This document shows, one piece after another, positions 4,670-5,347 of a DNA stretch of 5,347 nucleotides. Source of the DNA: Xanthobacteraceae bacterium (lineage in GTDB: Bacteria > Pseudomonadota > Alphaproteobacteria > Rhizobiales > Xanthobacteraceae); NCBI GenBank assembly GCA_030040825.1, contig JASHSY010000410.1, positions 1-5,347 of the forward strand, written 5' to 3'. How positions within the stretch are numbered: the stretch's first letter is position 1; the number at the start of each line of letters is the position of its first letter. The position numbers and the translations under genes were made by a program. The notes beneath the pieces were generated by a model that did no database searches, was not told where the DNA came from, and saw nothing but the letters and a program-made list of their open reading frames with translations.

Positions 4670-5347
4670 TTACCCGGACAGGCGCTCGACGGCGGCGCCG
4701 CAGCGCCCGAGCTTGGCTTCCAGCCGCTCGAAACCGCGGTCGAGATGATAGACGCGGTTGATGATGGTCTCACCCTCGGCGGCGAGCCCCGCGATCACCA
4801 GAGATACCGACGCGCGCAAATCGGTCGCCATCACCGGTGCCCCTTTAAGTCGCTCGACGCCCTCGATGGTGGCGCGCTCGCCGGTCAACTGGATGCGGGC
4901 GCCGAGCCGCGCCAGTTCCTGCACATGCATGAAGCGGTTTTCGAACACGGTCTCGATGATGTGCGAGGTGCCGTTCGCGCGGGTCATCAGCGCCATCAGT
5001 TGCGCCTGCAGATCGGTCGGGAAGGCCGGGAACGGGGCGGTGGTTACGTCGACCGGCTTGAGCGCATCGCCGTTACGGGCAATGCGGATACCCTGATTGG
5101 TCGGAGTCACCGTGACGCCGGTCAGTTGCAGGACGTCGAGCGCGGCTTGCAACAATTCCGGCCGGGCATTCTGCAACAGGATTTCGCCGCCGGCCATCGC
5201 GACTGCCATCGCGTAAGTGCCGGTTTCGATGCGATCTGGAAGCACCGCGTGCCGGGTACCGTTAAGCTTGGCCACGCCCTCGATCACGATGCGCGAAGTG
5301 CCGGCGCCGGAGATACGCGCGCCCATCTTGTTGAGACAATCGGCGAC
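4670..5347 (-). CDS. murA: UDP-N-acetylglucosamine 1-carboxyvinyltransferase, C-terminal half (cut by window edge)
   Basis: First committed enzyme of peptidoglycan precursor synthesis, transferring enolpyruvate from PEP to UDP-GlcNAc in the cytoplasm. The window holds 225 codons plus the TAA stop; the family is about 420-430 residues, so the N-terminal part, including the Cys of the PEP-binding loop (C115 in E. coli), lies outside. Numbered from the right edge, the fragment starts VADCLNKMGARISGAGTSRI. It shows LPDRIETGTY near 36-45, the catalytic Asp in PAFPTDLQAQ (D112, D305 in E. coli), TVFENRFMHV near 133-142, and Arg in MATDLRAS (R178, R397 in E. coli). It ends YHLDRGFERLEAKLGRCGAAVERLSG, close to the usual C terminus, so the stop is natural. 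The Met at 5326-5324 is internal, not a start. EPSP synthase (AroA) shares the fold, but these motifs are MurA-specific. Confidence 0.97.
   Translation of the reverse strand, partial: VADCLNKMGARISGAGTSRIVIEGVAKLNGTRHAVLPDRIETGTYAMAVAMAGGEILLQNARPELLQAALDVLQLTGVTVTPTNQGIRIARNGDALKPVDVTTAPFPAFPTDLQAQLMALMTRANGTSHIIETVFENRFMHVQELARLGARIQLTGERATIEGVERLKGAPVMATDLRASVSLVIAGLAAEGETIINRVYHLDRGFERLEAKLGRCGAAVERLSG

Noticed and set aside
4670..5326. ATG at 5326-5324 as the true start of a short murA-like gene
   Set aside because: The frame stays open to the window edge with MurA-like sequence before this Met, and MurA needs its missing N-terminal half; the gene is cut by the window, not truncated.

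Overview
The window is GC-rich chromosomal DNA from an alphaproteobacterium, most likely of the order Hyphomicrobiales (Bradyrhizobium/Rhodopseudomonas/Pseudolabrys-like). Three things point there. A SAM-II riboswitch lies in front of a methionine sulfhydrylase gene. The dCTP deaminase is the long two-domain type. The intergenic palindromes resemble those scattered through genomes of this group. The assignment rests on recalled family knowledge, not on a search.

Layout from left to right: (1) 1-784, minus strand, the N-terminal two thirds of metZ, cut by the window edge. (2) 785-956, a compact control region read with metZ: a promoter, a SAM-II aptamer starting almost at the predicted transcript 5' end, a possible antiterminator hairpin, an intrinsic terminator and a strong ribosome binding site. 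(3) 1026-2141, plus strand, a two-domain dCTP deaminase (dcd) divergent from metZ. (4) 2244-2795, plus strand, a small predicted secreted protein with two PAN/Apple-like cysteine repeats. (5) 2809-2895, a palindromic intergenic repeat between convergent genes. (6) 2917-4338, minus strand, the metalloprotease gene tldD. (7) 4339-4669, a 331-base gap with no convincing gene but a perfect 12-bp inverted repeat and a second, larger palindromic element. (8) 4670-5347, minus strand, the C-terminal half of murA, cut by the window edge.

The genes are mostly housekeeping: methionine synthesis, pyrimidine deoxynucleotide supply, peptide maturation or proteolysis, and peptidoglycan precursor synthesis. 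They do not form one pathway, and I see no sign of a mobile island, defence system or CRISPR array. The richest part is the metZ leader, where a plausible complete switching mechanism can be read from base pairing. The least understood parts are the PAN-repeat protein and the hairpins upstream of tldD.
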